This document shows, one piece after another, positions 52,549 to 61,531 of a DNA stretch of 64,000 bases. The stretch is from Rhodococcus sp. B50 (lineage in GTDB: Bacteria; Actinomycetota; Actinomycetes; Mycobacteriales; Mycobacteriaceae): contig NZ_WPAG02000002.1 in assembly GCF_013602415.1 (NCBI RefSeq), positions 3,599,480 to 3,663,479 on the forward strand. The letters are read 5' to 3'. Within the stretch, counting starts at the first letter, position 1. Each line of letters begins with the position of its first letter. A program made the position numbers and the translations under genes. The notes beneath the pieces are model-generated. The model had not been told where the DNA came from. It was given only the letters and a program-made list of their open reading frames with translations, and did not search any database.

Positions 52549-53517
52549 TCACCGGCCGTGCGGCGCGGTGAGCACTCCCAGTCTCGACCGTGTGCGCAGC
52601 GAGGTCCAACCGGCCGAGGCCAGCCGCGGTGCGGCCACCGACAGACGCCGGCGACGGGACACGCGGGCGCGCTGGTGGAGTACCCGGTATCCGCTCTCCT
52701 CGACCGCCCGCAGAATGTCGCCGTAGAGGACGAAGGCGGTCCGCATCGCGGGACGCACCTTGGGGTCGAGCAGGTCGATGCCCGGTTCGGCCACCCGGTA
52801 GATCGAGCGGGTGTGCGCGATCAGGTGCGCCAGGGCGCGTTCGAGCCGCACGTCGCGCTGCCCGGTCCGTCTGCAGTGCCACAGCAGGTCCTCGTCCACG
52901 TCGTAGGCGGCGAGCACGTCGGTCGGCAGGTAGATGCGGTCGCGGTCGAGGTCCTCCCCCATGTCGCGGATGAAGTTGGTGAGCTGGAAGGCCTCACCGA
53001 GTGCGGCGGCGGGGGCCTCGGCTCGCTCGCGTTCCGTCTCGATCCCCAGGATGGGCAGCATCTGCAGTCCGATGACGGCCGCCGAGCCGTACATATATTC
53101 CGACAGTTCGTCCATCGTGCGGTAACGCGAACGGAACAGCTCGGTGCCGGGGATGTCCATCCGCATCGAGCGCAGGAAGGCGTAGTAGTACTCGTGCGGG
53201 ATGTCGTACCGCTGCGTGGTGTCGACGAGCGCCCGCAACACGAGACCGAACTCGTCGTAGGTCGGTGGCCGGCCGCCGAGCGCATCGGTGAGCCGGCGTT
53301 CGAGCGCGTCGAGAACCGGTGCCGCGTCGACCGGTTTCACGTCGACGATGTCGTCGACCATCCGCGCGAAACCGTAGAGCGCATGTACCCCGGCACGCTT
53401 GGACGCCGGGAAGATGCGGGTCGCGAGGAAGTAGGTCTTGCCGTGGCGCCGGTTGAGCTCACGGCACAGCTGGTACGCCTCGTGCAGGTCGGGATCGATT
53501 GCGTCGAGTTCACCCAT
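52549..53517 (-). CDS. crtB: Phytoene synthase
   Basis: Condenses two geranylgeranyl diphosphates to phytoene. The 322-residue all-helical protein has the squalene/phytoene synthase signatures: YFLATRIFPASKRAGVHALYGFARMVDDIVD with the first Asp-rich motif, YMYGSAAVIGLQMLPILG and QLTNFIRDMGEDLDRDRIYLP with the second. ATG 53517 overlaps the crtI end by 8 bases, so the genes are coupled. No GGPP synthase gene is present in this window. Confidence 0.95.
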   Translation of the reverse strand: MGELDAIDPDLHEAYQLCRELNRRHGKTYFLATRIFPASKRAGVHALYGFARMVDDIVDVKPVDAAPVLDALERRLTDALGGRPPTYDEFGLVLRALVDTTQRYDIPHEYYYAFLRSMRMDIPGTELFRSRYRTMDELSEYMYGSAAVIGLQMLPILGIETERERAEAPAAALGEAFQLTNFIRDMGEDLDRDRIYLPTDVLAAYDVDEDLLWHCRRTGQRDVRLERALAHLIAHTRSIYRVAEPGIDLLDPKVRPAMRTAFVLYGDILRAVEESGYRVLHQRARVSRRRRLSVAAPRLASAGWTSLRTRSRLGVLTAPHGR

Positions 53518-55132
53518 GAGTCGTCGCCCCCACTTCCATCGGGATCGACACCGGCGCGGAGCCGGTGGATTCGCTACCTGAGATACGTTCCGCAGCAAGA
53601 CGTCCCGAGATGATCACGGTCGGGACACCGACTCCGGGCGTGGTGCCCGACCCGGCGAGAACGAGATTGTCGACGCCGGGCACGAGGTTGGGGCGGCGGA
53701 AGGGACCGGTCTGACGGAAGAGGTGGGCCGCCGAGAACGGGCTGCCGTCGAGCATCCCCTTGTCCGCCCAGGTCTGCGGGGTGTCGAGATGGTCGATGCG
53801 CATGGCACTCGTCAGATTCCGGTAGCCGCGACGCTCGAGGACCTGCTGGATCTCCCGCATGTACGGCCTGCCGAGACGGTCCCAGTCGAGAGGCGCGGAC
53901 GCGAGATTCGGGCACGGCGCCAGCACCGAGACCGGTTCGCACTCGACACCGCCCCGCACGATCCGCAGGGACGGATCGGTCACGGCGGGTCGCGTGATGA
54001 GCAGCGACGGATCGGCCATCAACCGGCCGTGACCGCGCGGCGCCGTGATCCGGGCGAAGGTCTCCGACCACTCGGCACCGAAATCGATGGTGTGGTGGGA
54101 ATCCGACGGCCAGGCCCGGGTCACGTCGGTGGGCACCGTGCCGTGGAAGACGACGGCGGACGGCGACGCGACCGTCGCGCTCCGGCTGCGTCGGCGTGGC
54201 GGTACCCCGGCGCGGAGGAGCAGATCGTCCACCACCGGCAGATCCGCGGTGAGGACGAAGGCGTCGGCGGCGAAGTACCGGCCGTCCGCGGACCGTACGC
54301 TCGTCGCGCGGCCGTTTTCGACGCGCAGTTCCGCCACGTCGACCCCGGTGTGCACCGCGCCTCCGTTGCGGATCAAGGCGTCCGTCATCGCGGCGGCGAT
54401 GGTGGCCATGCCACCCTTCGGGAAGTAGACGCCGAGCGAGGTGTCCATGTGGGCGATGGCACCGTAGACCGCGAGAGCCGTCGCCGGAGCGGTTCCTGCG
54501 TACAGCGCCTGGAAGGTGAAGATCCGCCGGAGCCGATCGTCCTTCACGAACGACCCGACGCGTGAGCCGAGGCGACCGAAGCCGCCGAGCCGGACCAGGT
54601 TCGCGGTGTCCCGCAGCGCCGACGGTGACGACACGAGGTCGAGCGGCGAGTCGAAGTTCGAGTCGATGTAACGGTCGAACTCCGCGTCGAAGATCGACGC
54701 GAGCCAGCGGCGCAGCCTCCGGTATCCGCCGGCTTCGTCGGGGCCGCACACCCGCGCGATCTCGGCGGTCATCTCGTCCGGATCGGCGTACACGTTCAGG
54801 GCGGTGCCGTCGGCGAAGCGTGCGTGGTAGCCGGGTGCGAGCGGGGTGAGGGCGAGCGCCGGGGTGGTCGAGTCGAAGGACTCGCCGACGGCGGCGAGCG
54901 CATCGGCGATCAGGTCCGGCATCGTCAGCACGCTGGCGCCGTTGTCGATGTCGTAGAGATGCCGGCCGTCCTCGAAGACCGGGTACGTGCCGACGCGACC
55001 CCCGACCGTGTTCTCACGCTCGAGGACGGTGACGCGCTTACCGGCTCCGGTGAGATGGAGCGCTGCGGACAACCCCGCGAGGCCCGCCCCCACCACGACG
55101 ACGGACTCGGCGGGGCCACTGACGGATCTCAT
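53510..55132 (-). CDS. crtI: Phytoene desaturase / CrtI-family FAD oxidoreductase
   Basis: A 540-residue enzyme that desaturates phytoene towards lycopene. The FAD-binding VVVVGAGLAGLSAALHLTGAGKRVTVLERENTVGGR is at residues of about 11-46, YFPKGGMATIAAAM in the middle, and the C-terminal GSGTTPGVGVPTVIISGRLAAERI is the carotenoid-desaturase signature. It is the first gene of the operon crtI-crtB-idi. The degree of desaturation, and whether the pigment is cyclised, cannot be read here. Confidence 0.93.
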   Translation of the reverse strand: MRSVSGPAESVVVVGAGLAGLSAALHLTGAGKRVTVLERENTVGGRVGTYPVFEDGRHLYDIDNGASVLTMPDLIADALAAVGESFDSTTPALALTPLAPGYHARFADGTALNVYADPDEMTAEIARVCGPDEAGGYRRLRRWLASIFDAEFDRYIDSNFDSPLDLVSSPSALRDTANLVRLGGFGRLGSRVGSFVKDDRLRRIFTFQALYAGTAPATALAVYGAIAHMDTSLGVYFPKGGMATIAAAMTDALIRNGGAVHTGVDVAELRVENGRATSVRSADGRYFAADAFVLTADLPVVDDLLLRAGVPPRRRSRSATVASPSAVVFHGTVPTDVTRAWPSDSHHTIDFGAEWSETFARITAPRGHGRLMADPSLLITRPAVTDPSLRIVRGGVECEPVSVLAPCPNLASAPLDWDRLGRPYMREIQQVLERRGYRNLTSAMRIDHLDTPQTWADKGMLDGSPFSAAHLFRQTGPFRRPNLVPGVDNLVLAGSGTTPGVGVPTVIISGRLAAERISGSESTGSAPVSIPMEVGATTHG

Positions 55133-55453
55133 GCCTTCCCTCCCTGTGCGCGCGGCGTCGACTGCTCCACGCGGGTGCGCGCTTCCATGAACAACTGGAG
55201 AAAACCTACGGACGGATGCGGGTGCCGGTCGTCGTTCTGCCGGGCTTCGGATGGGGGCATGTCGGTGTTCCTCTGGTCGTCGCCGGAGCTGTGCGGACGT
55301 ACGTATCGGGTTCTTCTCGGTCGGTTCGGGTGACGGCCCTCACGCCGCCTCGCTCCGTATTCGGAGCCGGGCGGCGAGCGGATGGGTCCGGTTCCCGGAT
55401 CCCTGCCCGGCCGGTTCGGTCCCCTCTTTCGAACGGCGCGATACGGTCGATGT
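55133..55453. other. 321-bp divergent region upstream of crtI, with a hairpin
   Basis: No gene is supported. It must contain the crtI promoter and that of the DUF427 gene. A symmetric hairpin lies at 55344-55375: GCCGCC and GCTCCG on one side pair with CGGAGC and GGCGGC on the other, with a 2 by 2 internal loop and TATT at the tip. No known carotenoid regulator gene adjoins it. Confidence 0.5.
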
Positions 55454-56227
55454 ATGGCTGCCCGCAAGACCGCTGTGCTCCGCCGCCCACCGGAGACCGA
55501 CGACTATCTCTACGAACCCACCGAGCGCCGGATCAGGGGTGAATGGTTCGGCCGGACCGTGGTCGACAGCAGCCGGGCGGTGCTGGTGTGGGCACCGGGC
55601 AAGCCCGTCCCGTTCTATGCCTTCCCCCGTGAGGACGTCCGGCTCGATCTGATCTCGGCCTCCCTGTCGCCCAGCCGCTCCCGGCAGGACGTGTGGCAGT
55701 GGTACGACATCGTCGTCGGCGACCGGCGGGCCTATTCACCGGTCTGTCAGCTCGACGTCGACGGACTCGACGACCGCCTCGTCTTCCAGTGGTTCCGGTG
55801 GGGCGAGACCGGGCCGGGCGAGGACCTCGACGAGGGCGAGCGGTGGTTCGAGGAGGAGACCGAAGTGTTCACCCATCCGCGCGATCCCCATCACCGCGTC
55901 GACGCACTGCGCAGCTCGCGCCACGTGCGGGTGACCATCGGTGACGTCGTGGTCGGCGAGACCCGCAACCCCGTGCTCGTGTTCGAGACCGGCCTCCCGA
56001 CCCGTTACTACCTCCCGCCCGAGGACGTCGACTTCTCGGTGCTCGAGGAGTCGGAGTGGCGAACGAGCTGCCCCTACAAGGGCATCGCCCGGTACTGGTC
56101 GTTCTCCGGCACGCCGCCCGCCGACAACGTCGCATGGTCGTATCCCGAACCGTTCCCCGGCATGGAGTTCATCGAGGGATACGTGTGCTTCTACGACGAC
56201 GCGGCGGAGATCACGGTCGAGGAGTGA
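55454..56227 (+). CDS. DUF427 domain protein (two domains)
   Basis: A 257-residue protein. The C-terminal half is a full DUF427 unit (RVTIGDVVVGETRNPVLVFETGLPTRYYLPPEDVD, then WRTSCPYKGIARYW). The N-terminal half is a related, more divergent copy (FGRTVVDSSRAVLVWAPGKPVPFYAFPREDV). The fold is a beta-tent, possibly nucleotide or ligand binding; function is unknown. ATG 55454. Its stop overlaps the following MFS start by four bases. Confidence 0.87.
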   Translation: MAARKTAVLRRPPETDDYLYEPTERRIRGEWFGRTVVDSSRAVLVWAPGKPVPFYAFPREDVRLDLISASLSPSRSRQDVWQWYDIVVGDRRAYSPVCQLDVDGLDDRLVFQWFRWGETGPGEDLDEGERWFEEETEVFTHPRDPHHRVDALRSSRHVRVTIGDVVVGETRNPVLVFETGLPTRYYLPPEDVDFSVLEESEWRTSCPYKGIARYWSFSGTPPADNVAWSYPEPFPGMEFIEGYVCFYDDAAEITVEE

Positions 56228-57645
56228 GCGCGGCGGCTGCGGGACGCGTCGCCGCTCCGATCCCCGAGCCACGGGCCTGGCGTGCGCTGGCAGCCCTGTG
56301 CGTGGGCCTGTTCATCACCCTGCTCGACCAGTCGCTCGTCGCGGTGTCGCTGCCGCGCATCCGCGAGGATCTGGACGCGAGCATCAACCAGGTGGTGTGG
56401 GTCTCGGCGGCGTACCTCCTGACCTTCGCGGTGCCGCTGCTCGTCACCGGTCGTCTCGGTGACCGCTTCGGTCAGCGCAACGTCTATCTGGTGGGCATGG
56501 CGATCTTCACGGCCGCGGCCTTCGCGTGCTCGATGGCCCCGACGATCGAATGGCTGATCGCGCTGCGCGCGATCCAGGGGCTGGGCGGGTCGCTGATCAA
56601 CCCGCAGCCGCTGAGCATCATCCACCGGATCTTCGCCCACCACCGGCGGGGTGCGGCCACCGGTGTGTGGAGCGCGGTGGCGAGTTCGGCAGGCCTGTTC
56701 GGGCCCGTCATCGGCGGGGTGCTCGTCGGCACCGGCGGATGGCGGTGGGTCTTCTTCGTCTACATCCCGCTGGGTCTGATCTCCTTGGTGATGGTTGCCC
56801 GGTACGTGCCGAAACTGCCGACGGGTGCCCGTCGCATCGATGTGCTGAGCGCCGTCGTCTCGCTGATCGCGGTCACCAGTGTGATCTTCTCCCTCCAGCA
56901 GGGTCCCGATGTCGGCTGGACCGTGTGGGTATGGGTCGTCCTCGCCGCCGGGATCGTGGCGTTCGGGATGTTCGTGCGCCTCCAGCGCACCGCGGCGGCG
57001 CGCGGCACCGAGGCCCTGGCCCCGCTCGAGTTGTTCGCTCACCGCAATTTCACCCTCGGGGTGACCGCCGTGGCCACCCTGGGGTTCACGGTCTACGCCG
57101 TCAACCTGCCGATCATGCTCTACCTCCAGGTCGGTCAAGGCCTGTCCGCGCAGCTCGCGGGGCTGATGCTGATCCCGATGGGGGTGATCTCGGTGATCAT
57201 GGCTCCGCTCGTCGGACGGGTCACCGATCGGGTCGCTCCGGGCCGGATCTCCCGGATCGGTTTCTCCACGATGATCGCGGCGATGGCGCTGTTCGGTGTG
57301 GCGATGCACCTCGAAGCGACCGCCGGCTGGCTTCTTGTCCCGATAGTGCTGCTCGGCGTCGCCAACTCGTTGTGCTGGGCCCCGAACTCGACGATCGCCC
57401 TGCGCGACCTGCCCGGTGATCTCGTCGGCGCCGGTTCGGGTGTGTACAACACCGCTCGGCAGGTCGGTGCGGTGCTCGGTGCCGCCGCCCTCGGTGCGGT
57501 GATGCAGACGGGCGAAGGGACACTGAGTTTCGCCGCTGCGATGGGCAATGCTCTGCTGCTTCCGGTGGTCTTCCTGTTCATGGGCCTGGTCGCCGTCTCC
57601 CGTTTCCGGAACACGCCGCGGGTTACCGACGCAACAGGTGCGTGA
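56224..57645 (+). CDS. DHA2 family MFS drug transporter
   Basis: A 473-residue, 14-helix exporter. FITLLDQSLVAVSLPRIREDLDASINQVVWVSAAYLL is the DHA2 first-helix motif, GRLGDRFGQRNVYLVG the A-loop, and GVWSAVASSAGLFGPVIGGVLVGTGGWRWVFFVYIP motif C. It is proton-driven drug efflux in type; the substrate is unknown. It is coupled to the DUF427 gene, and its last 23 bases overlap the convergent DUF2156 gene. Confidence 0.92.
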   Translation: MSAAAAGRVAAPIPEPRAWRALAALCVGLFITLLDQSLVAVSLPRIREDLDASINQVVWVSAAYLLTFAVPLLVTGRLGDRFGQRNVYLVGMAIFTAAAFACSMAPTIEWLIALRAIQGLGGSLINPQPLSIIHRIFAHHRRGAATGVWSAVASSAGLFGPVIGGVLVGTGGWRWVFFVYIPLGLISLVMVARYVPKLPTGARRIDVLSAVVSLIAVTSVIFSLQQGPDVGWTVWVWVVLAAGIVAFGMFVRLQRTAAARGTEALAPLELFAHRNFTLGVTAVATLGFTVYAVNLPIMLYLQVGQGLSAQLAGLMLIPMGVISVIMAPLVGRVTDRVAPGRISRIGFSTMIAAMALFGVAMHLEATAGWLLVPIVLLGVANSLCWAPNSTIALRDLPGDLVGAGSGVYNTARQVGAVLGAAALGAVMQTGEGTLSFAAAMGNALLLPVVFLFMGLVAVSRFRNTPRVTDATGA

Positions 57646-60136
57646 CCAGCCGGCCACCTTCCTCGAGCGACATGTGCGGAAGATAGGCACGACCGACCGC
57701 GATCCCGATGGCCGGTAGCGCCGCCGGGTCGGGGAACACCATGTAGAGCGGACGGTAGCGGGGCTGGAACTTCGCCTTGAACGCCAGCAGTGAGCGGAAC
57801 CCGTAGACCGGTTCGAGAGTGCGGCCGAGCAGATCGAGCAGGGCATCGAAGGCCCCGCGGTCGAGTCCGGACGTACCGTCCACGCTCGCGAGCGGTGCAC
57901 CCGACAAGCTCAGGAATTCGAGGCCCTCATCTGCGGCGGAACGTGCTGCGGAGGCGATGAGGAATTCCATCGCGGGCCGGAATCCGTCCGAACGTCGGCG
58001 CATGAAGTCCAATGTCAGACCCACAGCCTTTCCGTCCCGGTAGACCGGCATCCACGACGTGACGGCATGGACGTGCTCGTTCGCGTCGACCGCGAGCAGC
58101 AACCGGACTTCGGGGTCCCGCAGTTCGACGAGTCCTCCGAGTGTGAACCCCATCTCCGGCAGTCCCTTGTCGGCCACCCACTCCTCGGAGATGTCGACGA
58201 TCTGCTCGGTCACCGACAGCGGCGCGGCGGCGAAGGTCGTCCACTTCGCTTCGATCCCGTCCTTGGCGGCACGGTTCAGCGCGGTGCGTACGTCCTGGAA
58301 CTTCTTGCCCTTGAAGGCGAGATCCGCGAGATCGACGACGGTCTCCTCGCCCACCTGCAGGCATGTCCAGCCGTGGTCCCGGGCGATCGCAGCGGTGTCC
58401 TCACCCACCGAGTACAGGCACGGTGTCCATCCGTTGCCGAGGCAGTAGGCCGCGAACTCGTCCACCGCCCCGGTCAGCGACGAGCGCTCACCGATCGGAT
58501 CGGCCGTGGTCAGCGCGACACCCGAGTGCACTCGATACGCGACGGCGTGCCGGCCGTCGGCGCTGAACCAGTACCTGTTTCCCGCCCAGGTCGTCATCCA
58601 CGACATCGGGCCGCCGCCCGGACAGTGCAGGAGTTCTCGCACCCGTTGCTCGTCGCCGAGGTCGACCCCGAGAGGCGCAACGAGGAAGCTGCGCAGCATC
58701 AGGGCGCAGAAGGCGACCCAGACGATCACGCCGGTCCACTCGAACAGCAGGGTGGCCACGGTGTCGAGGGGCATGACGGGCGGTTCGACGAGCTGGAGGT
58801 AGACCGGTGGAAGGAGCCGCCGAGGTGCGTCGCGGAGCAAGGTGCCGATGCCGGGATCCCGATCGAATCCGTCGGCCGCCAGCGTGCCCACCACCAGGTA
58901 CGTCACGAGCGCGATGCCTGCGGCCGCCGCGGTCCCGGCCCAGACCCGGCGATAGGTTCCCTGCGGTGCGCGGACATCGAACAGGGTGCGGGTCAGCAGC
59001 AACACGGCGAGCACGGTGACCAGAGCGAGCAGCGGTGCGAGTTCCATGGACAGAGAGCTGTGGCGGTGAATTCCGTACAGCAGTGACCGGGCCTCGTCCT
59101 GTTCGGTTACGCGGACGATCGTGCTCGCGGCGGCCACCGCGATCAGCACGATATGTCCTCCCACCGAAAGGAACCATGCCGCCCGCCGTCCTCGACGCAA
59201 CCCTTCGGCACCGATCAGCAGCAGGATCGACGGCAGGAGGTTGGCCACCAGCGGGCCGACTCCCGACAGGCGCAGGGCCTGCTGCCCTTTCCGGCACTCG
59301 TCGCGGAGTGCCGGATCGGCGCAGACGTCCACCAGTTCTCGTGGACTGTAGGGAACCTGCTCGAACAATTCGCGTAGCGCGGACAGCGGGCCGATCGAGT
59401 GTGGGGAGAACGCAGCGAAGATCGGGCCGAGCACGCTCGCCGCGACGACGAGTGCGACGAGCGTGCGGCGTTCCCGGATGGTGCCGCCGAGCACCGGACG
59501 GCGCACACCGCGACCGAAGAGGAGCGGGCCGGCGAGCAACCCGGCCAGCGCGACCGTCACCCTGTTCACGTCTTGCAGGTGCCCGGCGAACAGCGCTGCG
59601 GTCACCAGGAACACCAGCAGGAGGGTCCGGATGCGGCGACGCCACAGGGTGCCCATCGCGGTGGTGGACGCGAGCAGGACGCCCAGCACCCAGGCCACCG
59701 GGTCCTCGGTGAGGTGGGTGTGCAGTTCCCGCCCCCACAGGTTCGGCACCAGCGAAGCGATCTGGGCCACGAGCAACGCCAGTGCCGCCCCCAGCCCCTG
59801 CGAGACGAGAGCGGCGAGCGTGAACCTGCGACTGCCGATGCGACGTTCGACCGGCACCGCGACGGCGAGGATCGCGATACTTCCGAGCACGTACTCACCG
59901 AGGCCGGAGGCGAACAACCCCGAGGTCCACAATGTCCACACGTGCCCGTCCGCGATGTTCGGGATTCCGAGCGACACCTCGGATGCCGTCGCGCGCGACG
60001 GGCCGCTCCGCGTCGAACCGGTGGCGACCGCCAGGAACCAGAGCAGCACGAGGAGTCCGCACGAGACGGGTGCCCGGAGCACCGCCGCCCCGATGCGGGA
60101 CGTCAGTTGCCGAGCCCGAGCCGTTGTGCGAGCCAT
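57623..60136 (-). CDS. Rhomboid-like/DUF2156 membrane protein (MprF-like transferase)
   Basis: An 837-residue fusion. Residues of about 50-200 look like a rhomboid membrane domain (HVWTLWTSGLFASGLGEYVLGSIAILAVAVPVERRIGS) but lack the catalytic GxSG serine. More helices follow. Residues of about 520-837 form a DUF2156 GNAT-type transferase (HAVAYRVHSGVALTTADPIG, LSLSGAPLA). MprF uses such a domain to add lysine or alanine to phosphatidylglycerol. ATG 60136 follows GAAGGAG and overlaps the esterase gene by 34 bases. Specificity is unknown. Confidence 0.85.
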   Translation of the reverse strand: MARTTARARQLTSRIGAAVLRAPVSCGLLVLLWFLAVATGSTRSGPSRATASEVSLGIPNIADGHVWTLWTSGLFASGLGEYVLGSIAILAVAVPVERRIGSRRFTLAALVSQGLGAALALLVAQIASLVPNLWGRELHTHLTEDPVAWVLGVLLASTTAMGTLWRRRIRTLLLVFLVTAALFAGHLQDVNRVTVALAGLLAGPLLFGRGVRRPVLGGTIRERRTLVALVVAASVLGPIFAAFSPHSIGPLSALRELFEQVPYSPRELVDVCADPALRDECRKGQQALRLSGVGPLVANLLPSILLLIGAEGLRRGRRAAWFLSVGGHIVLIAVAAASTIVRVTEQDEARSLLYGIHRHSSLSMELAPLLALVTVLAVLLLTRTLFDVRAPQGTYRRVWAGTAAAAGIALVTYLVVGTLAADGFDRDPGIGTLLRDAPRRLLPPVYLQLVEPPVMPLDTVATLLFEWTGVIVWVAFCALMLRSFLVAPLGVDLGDEQRVRELLHCPGGGPMSWMTTWAGNRYWFSADGRHAVAYRVHSGVALTTADPIGERSSLTGAVDEFAAYCLGNGWTPCLYSVGEDTAAIARDHGWTCLQVGEETVVDLADLAFKGKKFQDVRTALNRAAKDGIEAKWTTFAAAPLSVTEQIVDISEEWVADKGLPEMGFTLGGLVELRDPEVRLLLAVDANEHVHAVTSWMPVYRDGKAVGLTLDFMRRRSDGFRPAMEFLIASAARSAADEGLEFLSLSGAPLASVDGTSGLDRGAFDALLDLLGRTLEPVYGFRSLLAFKAKFQPRYRPLYMVFPDPAALPAIGIAVGRAYLPHMSLEEGGRLVTHLLRR

Positions 60137-61422
60137 GGCAACTCCTTCTCGAGACCTGCGGACCACAGGGCGAAGCTGTGTGTCCCCGGCAGTTCGGTGA
60201 GGTGGACGTCCATCCCCGCCTCCCGAGCCGCCGCGGCGAGTTGTTCCACCCCGGTACGGTATTCGGAATCGTCGAGTCCCACCACGAAAGCACCGGCGGA
60301 GTCGGGATACCGGTTGCGTGCGAGCAGTTCGGCAGGATTGTTGCGGGCGAATGCTTCCGCATCGCCGCCGAACACATCCCGGATCGTCGAGGCCCGATCG
60401 CCGATGGTGGGCTCGGCCTGTCCCGACATGTCGAGGAAGGTCGGGTAGACGTCGGGGCGGGTGGTGGCGAGTTGCAGTGCGCATGTTCCGCCGTACGACA
60501 GTCCGCCGACAGCCCACGCCTTCGGATCGTCGTCGATCTGCACGTTGTCCCGGACCCAGGCCGGCACGTCGACGGCGAGATAGGTTGCCGCGTTGCCGAG
60601 ATGCGAATCCACGCACAACGGGTTGTCGAATTGGCCTCCGGTACCGTCCGCAAGCACGACGACCGGTGCCAGGCCCCGGTGCTCGGCGGCGTAGGCATCC
60701 ATGGTCTGTGCGAGACGCCCGCCGACGAGCCAGTCCTCCGGGCTTCCCGGTTGTCCGGCGAGCAGGACCAGCACGGGCAGTTCGGGTCTCGGATCCGAGA
60801 AGTATGCGGGCGGGAGGTAGACGCGTGCCTCTCGCGCCCGGAATCCGGAGACCGTCCCGGGAATCGTCACGGACGTGACCGCTCCGGTCGCGGGCAGGTC
60901 GGCCGGCGCCGACCAGTTCTCCAACGCTACGGTCCGCGACGCCCGGACGGACGGGTCGTCGAAGGAGATGCTTCGGTAATCGCTGATGCCGAGAGCGGCC
61001 CGCACGGTGGGATAGGCGTCGTAGACCGCGTTGATCCGGCCCGCGGCAGCGATCACGACGAGCACCGCCGCCACCACGAGTGCCGCCGCGACGACGGGAC
61101 GAGTCCGGTCGCGGCCGCGTACGAACCATCGTCCGATCAGGAACGCGACGCCGAGCAGTGCCACCGCCACCCATCCGTAGACCACCCACGGCACACGGTC
61201 GGGGAAGGGCTTCCACACCTTCTCGACCAGGAGTGCTGCCCCGGCTGTGAGTGCGACAACCGTGAGCGCCGCGACAGGGACGCCGCGCACGAACCATGAG
61301 CGGTGCCTGCGGGCGAGCAGCACCGCCAGACCTGTCACTGCGAGAACGGCGAAGATCGCGACCGCAGGTCGCGTGGTCAGCGGTGCACCCAGCACCGACT
61401 CCTCGATCCCGGCCCAGGACAT
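60103..61422 (-). CDS. Membrane-anchored esterase, antigen 85/EstD-like fold
   Basis: A 439-residue protein with four N-terminal membrane helices (residues of about 20-130) and an outer alpha/beta-hydrolase domain. The nucleophile elbow GGLSYGGTCAL, VLVLLAGQPGSPEDWL near the oxyanion site and the catalytic His in LPGTHSFALWSAGL resemble antigen 85 and esterase D types. Its stop lies inside the next gene (DUF2156). A paired role in envelope lipid modification is likely: aminoacyl-lipid or mycolate-type esters are candidate substrates. Confidence 0.83.
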   Translation of the reverse strand: MSWAGIEESVLGAPLTTRPAVAIFAVLAVTGLAVLLARRHRSWFVRGVPVAALTVVALTAGAALLVEKVWKPFPDRVPWVVYGWVAVALLGVAFLIGRWFVRGRDRTRPVVAAALVVAAVLVVIAAAGRINAVYDAYPTVRAALGISDYRSISFDDPSVRASRTVALENWSAPADLPATGAVTSVTIPGTVSGFRAREARVYLPPAYFSDPRPELPVLVLLAGQPGSPEDWLVGGRLAQTMDAYAAEHRGLAPVVVLADGTGGQFDNPLCVDSHLGNAATYLAVDVPAWVRDNVQIDDDPKAWAVGGLSYGGTCALQLATTRPDVYPTFLDMSGQAEPTIGDRASTIRDVFGGDAEAFARNNPAELLARNRYPDSAGAFVVGLDDSEYRTGVEQLAAAAREAGMDVHLTELPGTHSFALWSAGLEKELPWLAQRLGLGN

Positions 61423-61459
61423 GACGATCAGTATGCGCGACGTCCCGGGGCGACCGGGC

Positions 61460-61503
61460 TCATGAGAACTTCATTCTCATGAACAATAATTACATTTGCA
61501 AAT
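61460..61503. promoter_or_regulatory. Putative TetR operators upstream of the efflux pair
   Basis: A perfect inverted repeat TCATGAGAA-N5-TTCTCATGA (61460-61482) and the 10-bp palindrome ATTTGCAAAT (61494-61503) lie 28-72 bp before the TetR start. The first is a strong operator candidate. Confidence 0.65.
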
Positions 61504-61531
61504 GAGGGAATTTGCGCTACTGTAAAACTTC

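Noticed and set aside
57623..61297. A single 1224-residue protein on the minus strand
   Set aside because: The first 387 codons run in the wrong frame over the esterase gene. The real start is ATG 60136 behind GAAGGAG.
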